Numbered from the stretch's first letter, positions 1-8,270 are shown. The stretch is DNA of 34,908 nucleotides from Streptomyces griseus (GCA_002154345.1 MUNB01000024.1:1-34908); one strand, 5' to 3'. The notes: generated by a model not told the origin, from the sequence alone. Translations and numbers: made by a program.

Positions 1-1
1 A

Positions 2-142
2 GCCACGGGCGACCCCCAACTGCCGTGGGACAACCGCGATGACTGCCAGTACGACGGCGAGAGCTGGCCGTGCGACGACCTGCTCGACCTCGCGTCGCCT
101 TACGCCGATCACCCCGATTACCCCCGCCCCCGACGCCCCTGA
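2..142 (+). CDS. C-terminal fragment, DUF6221-like protein (5' end outside window)
   Basis: The reading frame is open from base 2 to a TGA at 140-142 and gives 46 residues ending in LASPYADHPDYPRPRRP. The tail L-x-LAxPYADHPDY resembles, from memory, the C-terminus of the small DUF6221 proteins that are common in Streptomyces and of unknown function. The segment is rich in Asp, Tyr and Trp, and has one cysteine near the start (DDCQYDG) and one in WPCDD. The upstream part is missing, so neither the length nor the start can be judged. The next gene is convergent. The family call rests on a short tail only. Confidence 0.5.
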   Translation, partial: ATGDPQLPWDNRDDCQYDGESWPCDDLLDLASPYADHPDYPRPRRP

Positions 143-197
143 GCGCAGATCGTTCACGGGACTGCCCCGGGAAACGTCGGCAGGCCGAGCATGGCCC

Positions 198-731
198 TCA
201 CCCCGCCTCCGCCTTCGACAGCGCCTCCGTGATCATGCGCGTCGCGAAGTTGTGGTCGTCCGTCATCCGGTTGATGTGTTCGGCGAGCAGGAATGCCGTC
301 GCCTCCAGCGGGGTCAGTTCCGCCTCCGTCCAGTCGCCGTACTGGTTGCGCCACAGGGTGGGGCTCAGGCCGATGGCGGCCGCGATGGCCAGGCCCGCCA
401 TCGTGGGTACCGCCTCGGGCGGGACGCTCTTCGGCAGCATCTTCAGGGAGGTGACGAGAGTCGGCACCACGTATTCGACGACGTCCTTCTCGTGCGCCTC
501 GTGGGCCTCCCGGAGCCACTTCATGTACAGGTAGATGAGCGTGCATGTTCCGTCCAGCACGTCGTCGACACCCTCCGGGCCGAGTGACGTGAGGAGGTGC
601 TGGACGAGCTGCTCCTGTTCGGGGTCGGGCCCGCTCTTGCCCGCGTGAACGGTCCTGATCCGGGAGTCGACCAGCATGAGCGCCGCGCCCACATCGCCGG
701 CGGGAGCGTGTCGAGGTTCGAAGGGCGACAA
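198..731 (-). CDS. Hypothetical protein, 177 aa
   Basis: I do not recognise this protein. It is mostly helical and looks soluble, with an acidic first half (LVQHLLTSLGPEGVDDVLDG) and a moderately hydrophobic stretch (PTMAGLAIAAAIGL, about residues 109-122) that is probably a buried helix and not a membrane span. The start chosen is TTG at 731 because AAAGGA lies about 10 nt upstream. The first ATG is at 677 (MLVDSRIRT) and has no good ribosome binding site, but it would shorten the protein by only 18 residues and cannot be excluded. The other frames over this region look like shadows. It is convergent with the DUF6221-like fragment and is followed on the same strand by nothing obvious. Confidence 0.7.
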   Translation of the reverse strand: MSPFEPRHAPAGDVGAALMLVDSRIRTVHAGKSGPDPEQEQLVQHLLTSLGPEGVDDVLDGTCTLIYLYMKWLREAHEAHEKDVVEYVVPTLVTSLKMLPKSVPPEAVPTMAGLAIAAAIGLSPTLWRNQYGDWTEAELTPLEATAFLLAEHINRMTDDHNFATRMITEALSKAEAG

Positions 732-883
732 GGCGGAAGTCCTTTGCGGAGGGCTGCTGGTCGGCAGCGCGCGGTGTCCGGGTGCGCTTCGTATCTGTGC
801 GCACTCGGACGACTACGCAATCGACTCTCCACGATCCGCCGCCGCGACGCCGGGCGTTTCGCGGATCCGGGCGGTCCTCGCCG

Positions 884-1528
884 TCACTTCCGCCAGAACA
901 GGTGATGTGTCATGCCGCTCGGGCTGGGCACCGCCTCCAGGTGGTAGCGGTCCAGCAGTTCGTCCGGCGAGTCCCACAGGCGCAGGCCCGTGTCCAGCTT
1001 CACCGGGGAGACCGCCACGTGCAGGGTGTCGATCAGGCCGGCGTCGAGGAACGCGCGGATCGTCGTGACTCCGCCGCCGAGCCGGACGTCCTTGCCGTCC
1101 GCCGCTTCCTTCGCCCGGTCCAGCACCGTCGCCGGGTCGGCGTCGACGAAGTGGAACGTGGTGTCGGAGAGCGTGAACGAAGGGCGCGTGTGGTGGGTCA
1201 TCACGAACACCGGGGTGTGGAACGGGGGTTCGTCGCCCCACCAGCCCTGCCACTCGTGGTTCTCCCAAGGGCCGCGCTGCGGGCCGAACTTGTTGCGGCC
1301 CATGATCTCCGCGCCGATGTTGTGGGCGAAGTCCCGCGTGAAGTAGTCGTCGAGGCCACGGCTCCCGCCGGGGTCCGTGCGGTTCGGCCAGCTCGCCGTG
1401 GCGCCCGCCCAGGAGAAGAGACGCCCGGGGTCGACGTGGCCGAAAGGCCGCTCCAGCGTCTGGTTCTCGCCGGCGGCGATGCCGTCGCTCGACACCGTGA
1501 AGTTCTGCACTCGCAGCAGTTGAGCCAT
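884..1528 (-). CDS. Dihydrofolate reductase family protein (RibD C-terminal domain)
   Basis: The 214-residue protein has the RibD-C/DHFR-like fold signature. It has an N-terminal strand (LRVQNFTVSSDGIAAGENQT), a middle section with NKFGP and PVFVMTHH, and the NADPH-binding segment LGGGVTTIRAFLDAGLIDTL followed by HVAVSPV near the C-terminus. Proteins of this kind are stand-alone NADPH-dependent reductases whose substrate is usually unknown; they are not the folate enzyme or the riboflavin enzyme. The ATG at 1528 is preceded by AGGAGG at a good distance. It is divergent from the flavoprotein gene at 1688, with about 160 bases between the two starts. Confidence 0.88.
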   Translation of the reverse strand: MAQLLRVQNFTVSSDGIAAGENQTLERPFGHVDPGRLFSWAGATASWPNRTDPGGSRGLDDYFTRDFAHNIGAEIMGRNKFGPQRGPWENHEWQGWWGDEPPFHTPVFVMTHHTRPSFTLSDTTFHFVDADPATVLDRAKEAADGKDVRLGGGVTTIRAFLDAGLIDTLHVAVSPVKLDTGLRLWDSPDELLDRYHLEAVPSPSGMTHHLFWRK

Positions 1529-1687
1529 GCCGTCCTCCTGTGTTCCTGGCGTTCTCCACGGGTAGACCGGGGGCGCCGCCCGAACTCATCGGTCCCGGTC
1601 GTGCCCGCGGCTCTCTCCACCCACTATCGCCGTCCGCCCCCCGTACGCTGCTGAGCCGCACCGCCTCAGCGATCAACAGGGGAGCCC

Positions 1688-2257
1688 ATGAGCGATCAGC
1701 CGGACCGTAAGCCGTTCCTGTACGTCGTCGTCTGCGCGGCCGGGGTCGCCCGGGAGGCCGACCGGCTGTTCGCCGCCGCGCTGGACGCCGGGTGGGACGT
1801 GGGCGTCGTCGCCACCCCGCAGGGGCTCGGGTTCCTCGACGCCGCGGCCGTCGAGGCGCGGACCGGGTATCCGATCCGGTCCGCCTGGCGCTCGCCCGGC
1901 GACCCGCGGCCGTTCCCGGACCCGGACGCGATCGTCGTCGCGCCCGCCACGTTCAACACGATCAACAAGTGGGCGGCCGGAATCTCGGACACCCTCGCCC
2001 TCGGCATCCTGTGCGAGGCGTACCGGCTCGGCGTCCCCACCGCCGTCCTTCCGGCCGTGAACTCCGTCCTCGCCAAGCACCCCGCGTACGCCGAGAGCCT
2101 GCGCAAGCTGCGCGAGATGGGCGTCCTCGTCGGCTCCCGTACGTCCCGGCCGCCCGCCTCCGACGGCGGCCAGGAGCCCTTTCCCTGGGAAGAGGCCCTG
2201 GAGCTGCTGCGGCCCCTCGACGGCCGGGAGTCGCCCGATAAGGTAATGGCCGAATAA
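1688..2257 (+). CDS. Flavoprotein, phosphopantothenoylcysteine decarboxylase-like fold
   Basis: The 189-residue protein begins with a Rossmann-like strand (FLYVVVCAAGVA) and contains APATFNTINKWAAGISDTL, which matches the flavoprotein family that includes phosphopantothenoylcysteine decarboxylase and epidermin-type decarboxylases. In that family the P-A-x-x-N-T-x-x-K segment helps bind FMN. It is not the CoaBC enzyme, because there is no ligase domain and the protein is short. Its substrate is unknown. The ATG at 1688 follows AGGGGAG by about 6 nt. The gene stands alone on its strand before the antiporter pair. Confidence 0.82.
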   Translation: MSDQPDRKPFLYVVVCAAGVAREADRLFAAALDAGWDVGVVATPQGLGFLDAAAVEARTGYPIRSAWRSPGDPRPFPDPDAIVVAPATFNTINKWAAGISDTLALGILCEAYRLGVPTAVLPAVNSVLAKHPAYAESLRKLREMGVLVGSRTSRPPASDGGQEPFPWEEALELLRPLDGRESPDKVMAE

Positions 2258-2305
2258 AGAGATCGCCAAGTGCGCGCACGCCGCCGCACGCCTCGGGAGG
2301 AAGCC

Positions 2306-2776
2306 ATGGGAACCCGCCGTACATCACTGCCCGGAGTGGGTGCTCAGTACGACTTCACGACCGAGACGGGTCAGCACATCTCGGTCGTCGTGCACCACGA
2401 CGGACGCCGGTTCATCGGGTTCTACGAACAGGACGATCCTGATTCGTGCCAACTCTCCGTCCCTCTGACGACGACCGAGGCCACCGCGCTCGCGCACCTC
2501 ATCGATCCGGCGCCCATCGACGCCGTACGGACCGAGGGCATCGACCTCGTCACCGAGCACATCCCGCTCGGGTCCCGTTCCCCGTACGGCGGGCGGCTGC
2601 TGGGGGAGACGCGGGCACGGACCCGGACCGGGGCGTCCATCGTGGCGGTGCTGCGCACCCACAGCGCGCACCCGTCGCCGGAACCGGATTTTCGACTGGC
2701 CATCGGGGACACACTCGTCGCCGTCGGTACGCGTGAGGGCGTCGACGCGCTCTCCGAGATCATTGCGGAGGGCTGA
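2306..2776 (+). CDS. TrkA-C domain regulator of the adjacent antiporter (KhtT-like)
   Basis: The 156-residue cytoplasmic protein has an N-terminal alpha/beta part (QYDFTTETGQHISVVVHHDGR) and a C-terminal TrkA-C domain from about residue 80, ending FRLAIGDTLVAVGTREGVDALSEI. That segment is the typical G-D-x-L-x-x-x-G-x turn followed by a helix. KhtT-type proteins gate CPA2 antiporters in response to ligand or pH. The start is ATG 2306, with GGGAGGA about 6 nt upstream; the longer frame from 2270 lacks a site. The next gene starts 2 nt after this stop, so the two are translationally coupled. This arrangement matches the Bacillus khtT-khtU order. Confidence 0.88.
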   Translation: MGTRRTSLPGVGAQYDFTTETGQHISVVVHHDGRRFIGFYEQDDPDSCQLSVPLTTTEATALAHLIDPAPIDAVRTEGIDLVTEHIPLGSRSPYGGRLLGETRARTRTGASIVAVLRTHSAHPSPEPDFRLAIGDTLVAVGTREGVDALSEIIAEG

Positions 2777-2778
2777 CC

Positions 2779-4053
2779 GTGCATGACACGACTGCATTGC
2801 TGGTGGAGCTGGGGGCCGTCATCCTCGGGCTGGGGCTCGTGGGGCGGTTCGCGGGCCGGATAGGGCTCTCCCCCATCCCGCTCTACCTGCTCGCCGGGCT
2901 GGCGTTCGGCCACGGTGGTCTGATCCCGCTCGACGCGAGCGAGGAGTTCACCATGGTGGGCGCCGAGATCGGCGTCATCCTGCTCCTTCTGCTGCTGGGG
3001 CTCGAGTACAGCGCGTCGGAGCTGGTCACCAGTCTGAAGACGCAGTATCCGTCCGGGGCCGTGGACTTCGTCCTCAACGCGACGCCCGGCGCCGTCGCCG
3101 CCCTGGTCCTCGGCTGGGGCCCCGTCGGCGCGGTCGCACTGGCCGGTGTCACCTGGATCTCCTCGTCCGGCGTGATCGCCAAGGTGATGACCGATCTCGG
3201 CCGGCTCGGCAACCGCGAGACCCCCGTCATCCTCGGCGTCCTCGTCATGGAGGACCTGGCGATGGCGGTGTACCTGCCGCTGCTCACCGCCATGCTCGCC
3301 GGGGTCAGCCTGGCCGGCGGCAGCCTCGCGCTCGTCATCGCGCTCGGGGCCGTCGGGCTCGTCCTCTACCTGGCGCTCCGCCACGGCCGTCTGATCAGCC
3401 GCGCGGTCTCCTCCGACAACCCGGAGATGCTGCTCCTGGTCGTCCTCGGCCTCACCGTCCTGGTCGCCGGTGTCGCCCAGCAGCTCCAGGTCTCCGCGGC
3501 CGTCGGCGCGTTCCTCGTCGGCATCGCGCTCTCCGGCGAGGTCGCCGAGGGCGCCCGCAAGCTGCTCACGCCGCTGCGGGACCTGTTCGCCGCCGTGTTC
3601 TTCGTCTTCTTCGGGCTCTCCACGAACCCGGCCGACATCCCGCCGGTGCTGCTCCCCGCGGCCCTGCTGGCCGTCGTCACCGTCTTCACCAAGATCGCCA
3701 CCGGCTACTACGCGGCCCGCCGCGCCGGCGTCGGTTCGCGCGGTCGCTGGCGGGCGGGCGGCACCCTCGTGGCGCGCGGCGAGTTCTCCATCGTCATCGC
3801 CGGTCTGGCCGTGGCCACCGAGCCGCGCATCGGCCCCATCGCCACCGCGTACGTCCTGATCCTCGTCATCGTCGGCCCGCTCACCGCCCGGTGGACGCAG
3901 CCCATCGCCGCGAAGATCGAGGCCCGGCGCGGCGGCGGCAAGGACACGAGCGACGCCCTGGCGAAGGAGCCCGTCGCGAAGTCCGCGCCCGAACGCCGAC
4001 TGCCCACGCACGACGACCTCACCCCCGAACCGGCGGGCGAGAAGCACGAGTAG
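2779..4053 (+). CDS. CPA2 family cation/proton antiporter (KefB/KhtU-like)
   Basis: The 424-residue integral membrane protein has about 12 hydrophobic segments between residues 5 and 385, followed by a charged cytoplasmic tail (about residues 380-424). Family marks include the early GRIGLSPIPLYLLAGLAFG and GLEYSASEL, and the mid-protein VMEDLAMAVYLPLL, where the acidic pair is the likely ion-binding site in CPA2 exchangers. LSTNPADIPP and VARGEFSIVIAGLA occur later. There is no fused TrkA-N domain, and the separate KhtT-like protein upstream fills that role. The start is GTG at 2779. It most likely exports K+ (or Na+) in exchange for protons at the plasma membrane. It ends before a strong hairpin at 4109-4140. 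Confidence 0.9.
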   Translation: MHDTTALLVELGAVILGLGLVGRFAGRIGLSPIPLYLLAGLAFGHGGLIPLDASEEFTMVGAEIGVILLLLLLGLEYSASELVTSLKTQYPSGAVDFVLNATPGAVAALVLGWGPVGAVALAGVTWISSSGVIAKVMTDLGRLGNRETPVILGVLVMEDLAMAVYLPLLTAMLAGVSLAGGSLALVIALGAVGLVLYLALRHGRLISRAVSSDNPEMLLLVVLGLTVLVAGVAQQLQVSAAVGAFLVGIALSGEVAEGARKLLTPLRDLFAAVFFVFFGLSTNPADIPPVLLPAALLAVVTVFTKIATGYYAARRAGVGSRGRWRAGGTLVARGEFSIVIAGLAVATEPRIGPIATAYVLILVIVGPLTARWTQPIAAKIEARRGGGKDTSDALAKEPVAKSAPERRLPTHDDLTPEPAGEKHE

Positions 4054-4108
4054 CGGTTCCCCCGCGCCGGCCACCGATGCCGGCGCCGTAGCTCCCTGAG
4101 CGTGGTCG

Positions 4109-4140
4109 AGCCCCCGGACGCCCCCTGGTGTCCGGGGGCT
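4109..4140. terminator. Hairpin terminator between convergent genes
   Basis: A 14-bp stem (one G-T wobble) pairs 4109-4122 with 4127-4140 across a CCCT loop. The arm begins AGCCCCCGGAC. It lies between the convergent antiporter and hemC genes, so it can end transcription from both sides. There is no U-tract, which is usual for Streptomyces terminators. Confidence 0.85.
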
Positions 4141-4178
4141 TCGTCGTCCGTACCGCACCTCTCCGTGCGCGATGCCGT

Positions 4179-5111
4179 TCAGTGCGCGATGCCGTCGATC
4201 AGTTCCCGCGCCCCCTGCCGCAGCAGCGCGACCGCGACGGACGTGCCCAGGGTGGCCGGGTCCAGCGCCCCCGCCCACTCGTGCGCGTTCAGCACGGTCT
4301 TGCCGTCGGGCGTGAACACCTTCGCGCGCAACGAGAGATCACCGTTCCGCTCGACCTGCGCGTACCCGGCGATCGGGCTGTTGCAGTGGCCCTGCAGCAC
4401 ATGGAGGAACATCCGCTCGGCGGTCGTCTCGCGGTACGCCGCCGGGTCGCCGAGGCCGCTCACGAGGTCGATCACGGCGTCGTCGCCCTCGCGGCACTGG
4501 AGCGCCAGGACGCCCGCGCCGATCGGCGGGCACATCACCTCGGGCGACAGGACCTCGGTGATCACGTCCGTACGGCCGATGCGCTCCAGGCCGGACACCG
4601 CCAGCAGCAGCGCGTCGGCCTCGCCGCCGGCCAGCTTCTCCAGCCGGCGGTTGGCGTTGCCGCGCATCGGTACGCAGTCGAGGTGCGGGTGCGAGGCCGC
4701 GAGCTGCGCGGAGCGGCGTACGGACGAGGTGCCGATCCGGGTGCCGGACGGCAGCTCGTCCAGGGTCAGCCCGCCCGGGTGGATCAGCGCGTCGCGGATG
4801 TCGTCGCGCCGGAGGAAGGCGGCGAAGACCGTGCCCGCCGGCAGCGGGCGGTCCGCCGGGATGTCCTTCACGCAGTGCACCGCCAGGTCCGCCTCCCCGG
4901 CGAGGAGCGCCTGGTCGACCTCCTTGGTGAACGCGCCCTTGCCCTCGACGGCGCTGAGATCGCCCATCCACTTGTCGCCGGTCGTGCGGACCGGGACGAC
5001 CTCGGTACGGATACCGGGGTGGGATTCGGCCAACTCGGCGCGTACGCGCTCCACCTGGGCGAGCGCCATCGGGGAGTCACGGGACACGATGCGGATCAGA
5101 TCGGCGGGCAT
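4179..5111 (-). CDS. hemC: Porphobilinogen deaminase (hydroxymethylbilane synthase)
   Basis: The 310-residue cytosolic enzyme joins four porphobilinogen molecules into hydroxymethylbilane for haem, sirohaem and cobalamin synthesis. It has the usual length for the family. Visible sites are VKDIP with the catalytic Asp at residue 83, [10 protein letters not shown] with the paired substrate-binding arginines (about 132-133), and [12 protein letters not shown] with Cys243, the residue that carries the dipyrromethane cofactor. The start is ATG 5111; an in-frame ATG at 5180 is rejected because the family begins near IRIVSR. It stands alone, without hemA or hemD next to it, so it may be a second copy. 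The -10-like TATCGT ends 7 nt before the ATG and there is no ribosome binding site, so the mRNA may be leaderless. Confidence 0.95.
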   Translation of the reverse strand: MPADLIRIVSRDSPMALAQVERVRAELAESHPGIRTEVVPVRTTGDKWMGDLSAVEGKGAFTKEVDQALLAGEADLAVHCVKDIPADRPLPAGTVFAAFLRRDDIRDALIHPGGLTLDELPSGTRIGTSSVRRSAQLAASHPHLDCVPMRGNANRRLEKLAGGEADALLLAVSGLERIGRTDVITEVLSPEVMCPPIGAGVLALQCREGDDAVIDLVSGLGDPAAYRETTAERMFLHVLQGHCNSPIAGYAQVERNGDLSLRAKVFTPDGKTVLNAHEWAGALDPATLGTSVAVALLRQGARELIDGIAH

Positions 5112-5118
5112 GGCGCCC

Positions 5119-5124
5119 ACGATA
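5119..5124 (-). promoter_or_regulatory. Candidate -10 element of hemC
   Basis: TATCGT on the minus strand lies 7 nt before the hemC ATG. A transcript from it would start at or very near the ATG. No clear -35 is visible. Confidence 0.4.
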
Positions 5125-5285
5125 GAGGGTCGGACGCGGGTTCCGTGGACCGGACCCTCCGTCACCTCCGGTTCATGCAAAGGCTGTTGAGTATCGCTCA
5201 GTCGTGCGAGACGACATTCGGCCGATGCGTGTCCGAGGGCTGTGGAGCGACTCGTTCCCGGCGTCCGGAGAGGCCTCGGCTGTTA

Positions 5286-5307
5286 ATCTCTACATATTTG
5301 TAGAGAT
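5286..5307. promoter_or_regulatory. Perfect inverted repeat, likely operator of the TerB-like gene
   Basis: The arms ATCTCTACA and TGTAGAGAT are exact complements and flank a 4-base TATT centre. The element is an AT-rich island in very GC-rich DNA and sits 30 bases before the TerB-like ATG, in the promoter zone shared with the divergent hemC gene. The TACA-N4-TGTA core suggests a dimeric repressor, but the family cannot be named; no repressor gene of an obvious matching kind is adjacent. Confidence 0.75.
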
Positions 5308-5336
5308 GTTCGACGCAGGGAACGTAGGGAGACGTC

Positions 5337-5792
5337 ATGGCTCTGTGGGACCGCATCAAGGAATCCGCCTCGTCGATGCAGACGCAGTTGGAGGCGAAGA
5401 AGAACGAGCTGAAGTCGGGGTCGTTCCGGGACGCGAGCATGGCCATGTGCGCCCTGGTGGCCGCCGCCGACGGTTCCGTCGACCCGTCCGAGCGCCAGCG
5501 CGTCGCGGCGCTCATCGCGTCCAACGACGTCCTGCGGAACTTCCCCGCGGACGACCTCCAGCGGCGCTTCAACACGTACGTCGACCAGCTCACCGCCGAC
5601 TTCGCCCTCGGCAAGGTCGGCGTGGTCCAGGAGATCGCCAAGGCGAAGAAGAAGCCGGCCGAGGCCCGTGCCGTGATCCAGATCGGCATCGTCATCGGCG
5701 GCGCCGACGGAGACTTCGACGCCACCGAGCAGGCCGTCGTGCGGGAGGCGTGCTTCGCGCTCGACCTGCCGCCGCACGAGTTCGACCTGTAG
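5337..5792 (+). CDS. Tellurite-resistance TerB family protein
   Basis: The 151-residue protein is all-helical and fits TerB. It carries the two acidic repeats typical of that family, AAADGSVDPSERQRV (about residues 42-56) and GADGDFDATEQAVV (about 121-134), each with the D-G-x-x-D-x-x-E pattern that binds a divalent metal. TerB proteins act in metal-linked stress responses at the inner face of the membrane; real tellurite resistance need not follow. The ATG at 5337 follows AGGGAG. There is no terD, terC or terZ next to it. An inverted repeat lies directly upstream (5286-5307), so the gene is probably under a specific repressor. Confidence 0.9.
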   Translation: MALWDRIKESASSMQTQLEAKKNELKSGSFRDASMAMCALVAAADGSVDPSERQRVAALIASNDVLRNFPADDLQRRFNTYVDQLTADFALGKVGVVQEIAKAKKKPAEARAVIQIGIVIGGADGDFDATEQAVVREACFALDLPPHEFDL

Positions 5793-5822
5793 AGCGCGTA
5801 CCACCGGGCCGGCCGGGGCGTG

Positions 5823-6896
5823 TCACAGCTCCTTGGCCGGCCAGTCCAGCAGCCGGGCCCCGATGACCGCCGTCTGCAGGCTGTAGCGGTGCATCGGGTC
5901 CGAGGGGTCGGACCCGGTGAGCTGGTGGATGCGCTCCAGCCGGTACGTCAACGCCCGTACGCTCAGCGCCAGTCGGCGGGCCGTCTCGGCGGCCACGCAG
6001 CCCGCGTCGAAATAGACCGCCAGCGTGTTCAGCAGCGGTTCCGCACCGCCCCTCGCCTTCTGGAGCGGGCCCAGCTCGCTGCGCACCAGATCGGCCATCG
6101 CCTGCCGGTCCCGGGTCAGCACCGGGTAGACCATCAGGTCCGAGGCGTAGAGCACGGGGTCGTCCATCCCCATCCGGTCCGCCAGATCGAGGGCTTCGAG
6201 CGCCTCGTCGTACGAGTGGACCACCCCGCCCGGGCCCTTGTGCGGGCGGCCGACCGCGACCCGGCCGCCGTCCGTCGCCGCGTGCGCCTGCTTGGCGAAG
6301 TAGCGCAGGACGTCGGGCTGGCTGCCCGGGGCGATGCAGACGATCCGGCCGTCCTTCGTCGTCAGCAGGATCTTGCGGCCGCTGAACCGAGTCAGCAGCG
6401 CCGTCTCCACACTGCGCGGCACCGCGTCCGTCTCCGTGTACGCCTCCGGGCCCGACGCCACCGCGACCGCGTGCGCCCGGGAGAGCCGCAGGCCGAAGCG
6501 GGTCGCGCGCTCCGCGAGCCGGACCAGGTCGCTGCGCCCGTAGAGCAGGTCGTCGATGAATTCCCGGCGCGCCGCCTCCTCCCGCCGTACGGTGAGCCGT
6601 TGGGCGCGCTCGAAGCCCTCGGCGAACGCGTCGACCGCCTGTTCCACCGCGGCCAGCACGGCATCGGTCACGGCGGGGGAGTTTCCGGCAGCGGCGCGCG
6701 GCCAGGCTTCACGCGTCTGTGCCAGATGCATCGTCACCAGGGCGCGCAGCTGATGCCCGGCATCCGCCGCGGCACGGCCGAGTGCCCGGCGCGCCTCCAG
6801 TTCGTTACGCGTCAGGCGGCGGCCCGTGAGGGCGACTTCGCCCAGAATATGGGCATAATTGCCCAGTATTTCCTCGGGAATCCTTGGCTCGGCCAC
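5823..6896 (-). CDS. PucR-type transcriptional regulator
   Basis: The 357-residue protein has the order seen in Actinobacterial PucR/CdaR-type regulators: a helical N-terminal part (about 1-150), a GGDEF-like sensor region (about 160-270, ending with VAVGRPHKGPGGVVHSYDEA), and a C-terminal helix-turn-helix. The latter reads LLNTLAVYFDAGCVAAETARRLALSVRALTYRLERI, with the N-T-L...A-A...L-x-V-x-x-x-T-Y-R-L-x-R-I pattern of PucR HTH domains. The GTG at 6896 follows AAGGAGAG. It is convergent with TerB and divergent from the flotillin module, about 440 bases away, so it could control either. Its ligand is unknown. Confidence 0.88.
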   Translation of the reverse strand: MAEPRIPEEILGNYAHILGEVALTGRRLTRNELEARRALGRAAADAGHQLRALVTMHLAQTREAWPRAAAGNSPAVTDAVLAAVEQAVDAFAEGFERAQRLTVRREEAARREFIDDLLYGRSDLVRLAERATRFGLRLSRAHAVAVASGPEAYTETDAVPRSVETALLTRFSGRKILLTTKDGRIVCIAPGSQPDVLRYFAKQAHAATDGGRVAVGRPHKGPGGVVHSYDEALEALDLADRMGMDDPVLYASDLMVYPVLTRDRQAMADLVRSELGPLQKARGGAEPLLNTLAVYFDAGCVAAETARRLALSVRALTYRLERIHQLTGSDPSDPMHRYSLQTAVIGARLLDWPAKEL

Positions 6897-7336
6897 GCAC
6901 TCTCCTTCAGCCTTGCAACAGTCCTGTCATTTCCCCAACGCACACGGGGCGGTGCCGGTGCCCGGCATCAGCAAAGCGTAAAGATTGCCGGGATCCGGCA
7001 ATGCGCCGGGCGGAGTCCGGATGACAGGATCAGGTCAGCAACAACACGGGGGAAGCACACGGGGGAGCACGGGGAAACGGGGGAACGGGAGCCCTTCCCG
7101 GGTCTCGGATCCCGGATCGTCCACGGGGGAACACGGACGGTTCGGAGTCGGTTCGGGATCCGGCGGAAGGCCCCCACCGGGGGAACGACCCGGCCGCTGC
7201 GGCAGGCACCGACAGTGCCGCAGCGGCCGGGGTCCCGGACCACCCGCCGGCCGCTCGCCGCCCCCGTACCGGCAGGAAGCACGAAGGACGCGCACCGCCC
7301 CAGGGCCCGTGCGCAGGACACAGGGGGGCGGGACCG
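6897..7336 (+). other. 440-bp intergenic leader with purine-rich repeats
   Basis: No convincing gene lies here. Bases 7046-7140 on the plus strand hold many copies of CACGGGGGA-like units spaced 10-20 bases apart, making a G/A-rich, C/T-poor strand. A 16-bp hairpin follows at 7189-7231. The region separates the divergent PucR regulator from the membrane-module operon and probably contains both promoters, but no clear -10/-35 pair was identified. Confidence 0.5.
7189..7231 (+). promoter_or_regulatory. Long hairpin in the leader of the flotillin module
   Basis: Bases 7189-7204 and 7216-7231 form a perfect 16-bp stem around an 11-base loop. The 5' arm is CCCGGCCGCTGCGGCA. No gene on this strand ends just upstream, so it is not an ordinary gene-end terminator. 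It lies 106 bases before the ATG of the first gene of the operon and could act as an attenuator or an mRNA-stabilising structure. Confidence 0.55.
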
Positions 7337-8011
7337 ATGGACGAATTCCTGAGCGCGGCACTCGCCTTCCCCGCCGTCATCTTCGGCGCCGCTCTGATCG
7401 TCGTCATCTGCTTCTGGCTGCTGGTGCTGGCCGGGGCCGCCGGCCACGACTCCTTCGACGCGGACCTCGACACCGGCCCGGCCGGTCTCGGCGGTGTTCC
7501 GGTCTCCGTCTCCGTCTCCCTGCTGGTCGTCTTCTCCTGGTTCGGCAGCCTGTCCGGCACCGTTCTGCTGCGCCACGGCGAGCACGGCACCGCCACCCGC
7601 GCCGTGCTCGCGGTCGCCGTGCTCGCCGGTTCGCTGCTCCTCGCCTGGGGGGCCGTCCGCCTCCTCGTCCACCGCTTCCGCCGGTACTTCCCGGCGGAAC
7701 CTCCGCCATCGAGGCTGGACTTCGTCGGGAGCGTCTGCACGATCCGCACCGGCTCCGTCACCGCGACGTTCGGCCAGGCCGAGGTCGTGTCCCACGACGG
7801 ATCGACGGCCATCGTGCAGGTCCGCCGGGCCGAGCCCTTCCCGCTCCCCCGACCGGGCGCGGAGGAGGCGCCGCTCGTGCTGGGCGGCTCCGGACTCCTC
7901 TACGCGTACGACGAGGACGGCGAGTTCTTCTGGGTCTCGCCCTACGACGCGGCGCTCGACCCCGGTCCGAACACCCGACCACAGCAGTTGCCGGGCGGAC
8001 CGGACAGCTGA
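7337..8011 (+). CDS. YqiJ/NfeD-like membrane protein with OB-fold domain
   Basis: The 224-residue protein has three hydrophobic helices (about residues 10-33, 55-75 and 90-112), followed by a soluble beta-rich domain (about 125-210). That domain begins LDFVGSVCTIRTGSVTATFGQAEV, the pattern of an NfeD/YqiJ-type OB fold (V-G-x-x-x-x-x...G-x-A). In many bacteria such proteins are encoded directly before a flotillin and form a membrane complex with it. That is the order here: the next gene is a flotillin 259 bases downstream. The ATG at 7337 follows a G-rich site (AGGGGGG). The assignment to YqiJ rests on topology and context more than on a diagnostic motif. Confidence 0.78.
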   Translation: MDEFLSAALAFPAVIFGAALIVVICFWLLVLAGAAGHDSFDADLDTGPAGLGGVPVSVSVSLLVVFSWFGSLSGTVLLRHGEHGTATRAVLAVAVLAGSLLLAWGAVRLLVHRFRRYFPAEPPPSRLDFVGSVCTIRTGSVTATFGQAEVVSHDGSTAIVQVRRAEPFPLPRPGAEEAPLVLGGSGLLYAYDEDGEFFWVSPYDAALDPGPNTRPQQLPGGPDS

Positions 8012-8270
8012 ACCGGCCGATCCGCCGATCCGGGTGACCGGGCGGCACCGGCTTCCCGGCCACCCGGGTCGCCTGTCCGGTCCGGGTGATCCGTCCGCCC
8101 GGACGACCGGGGCACCAGGTCACCGGATCGGTCGGCCCGCCCGGCCCGGCCGGGGCTCCGAGGCTCCGGATCGTCCCGACGTACGCACCCGCCGCCCGTC
8201 CCCGTGACGGCCCGCCACCCCTACTTCGCTTGTGCCACTTCCGTACCGACAAGCCGCCAAGGACTCTTCT
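8012..8270 (+). other. 259-bp GC-rich gap between membrane protein and flotillin
   Basis: There is no gene. The stretch contains related copies of a GATCCGGGTGACC-like unit (8027-8039) and a near inverted copy GGTCACCGGATC (8118-8129), plus many CCGG runs. It may fold into long structure or hold an internal promoter for the flotillin gene; no clear -10 was seen. Confidence 0.4.

Noticed and set aside
2422..4278. A 618-codon minus-strand frame over the antiporter genes
   Set aside because: It lies antisense to KhtT-like and CPA2 genes with good motifs and is low-complexity in Gly, Asp, Glu and Arg.
5286..5307. Assigning the terB inverted repeat to the BlaI/CopY family
   Set aside because: That family's core has TACA and TGTA two bases apart; here they are four bases apart, and no such regulator is adjacent.
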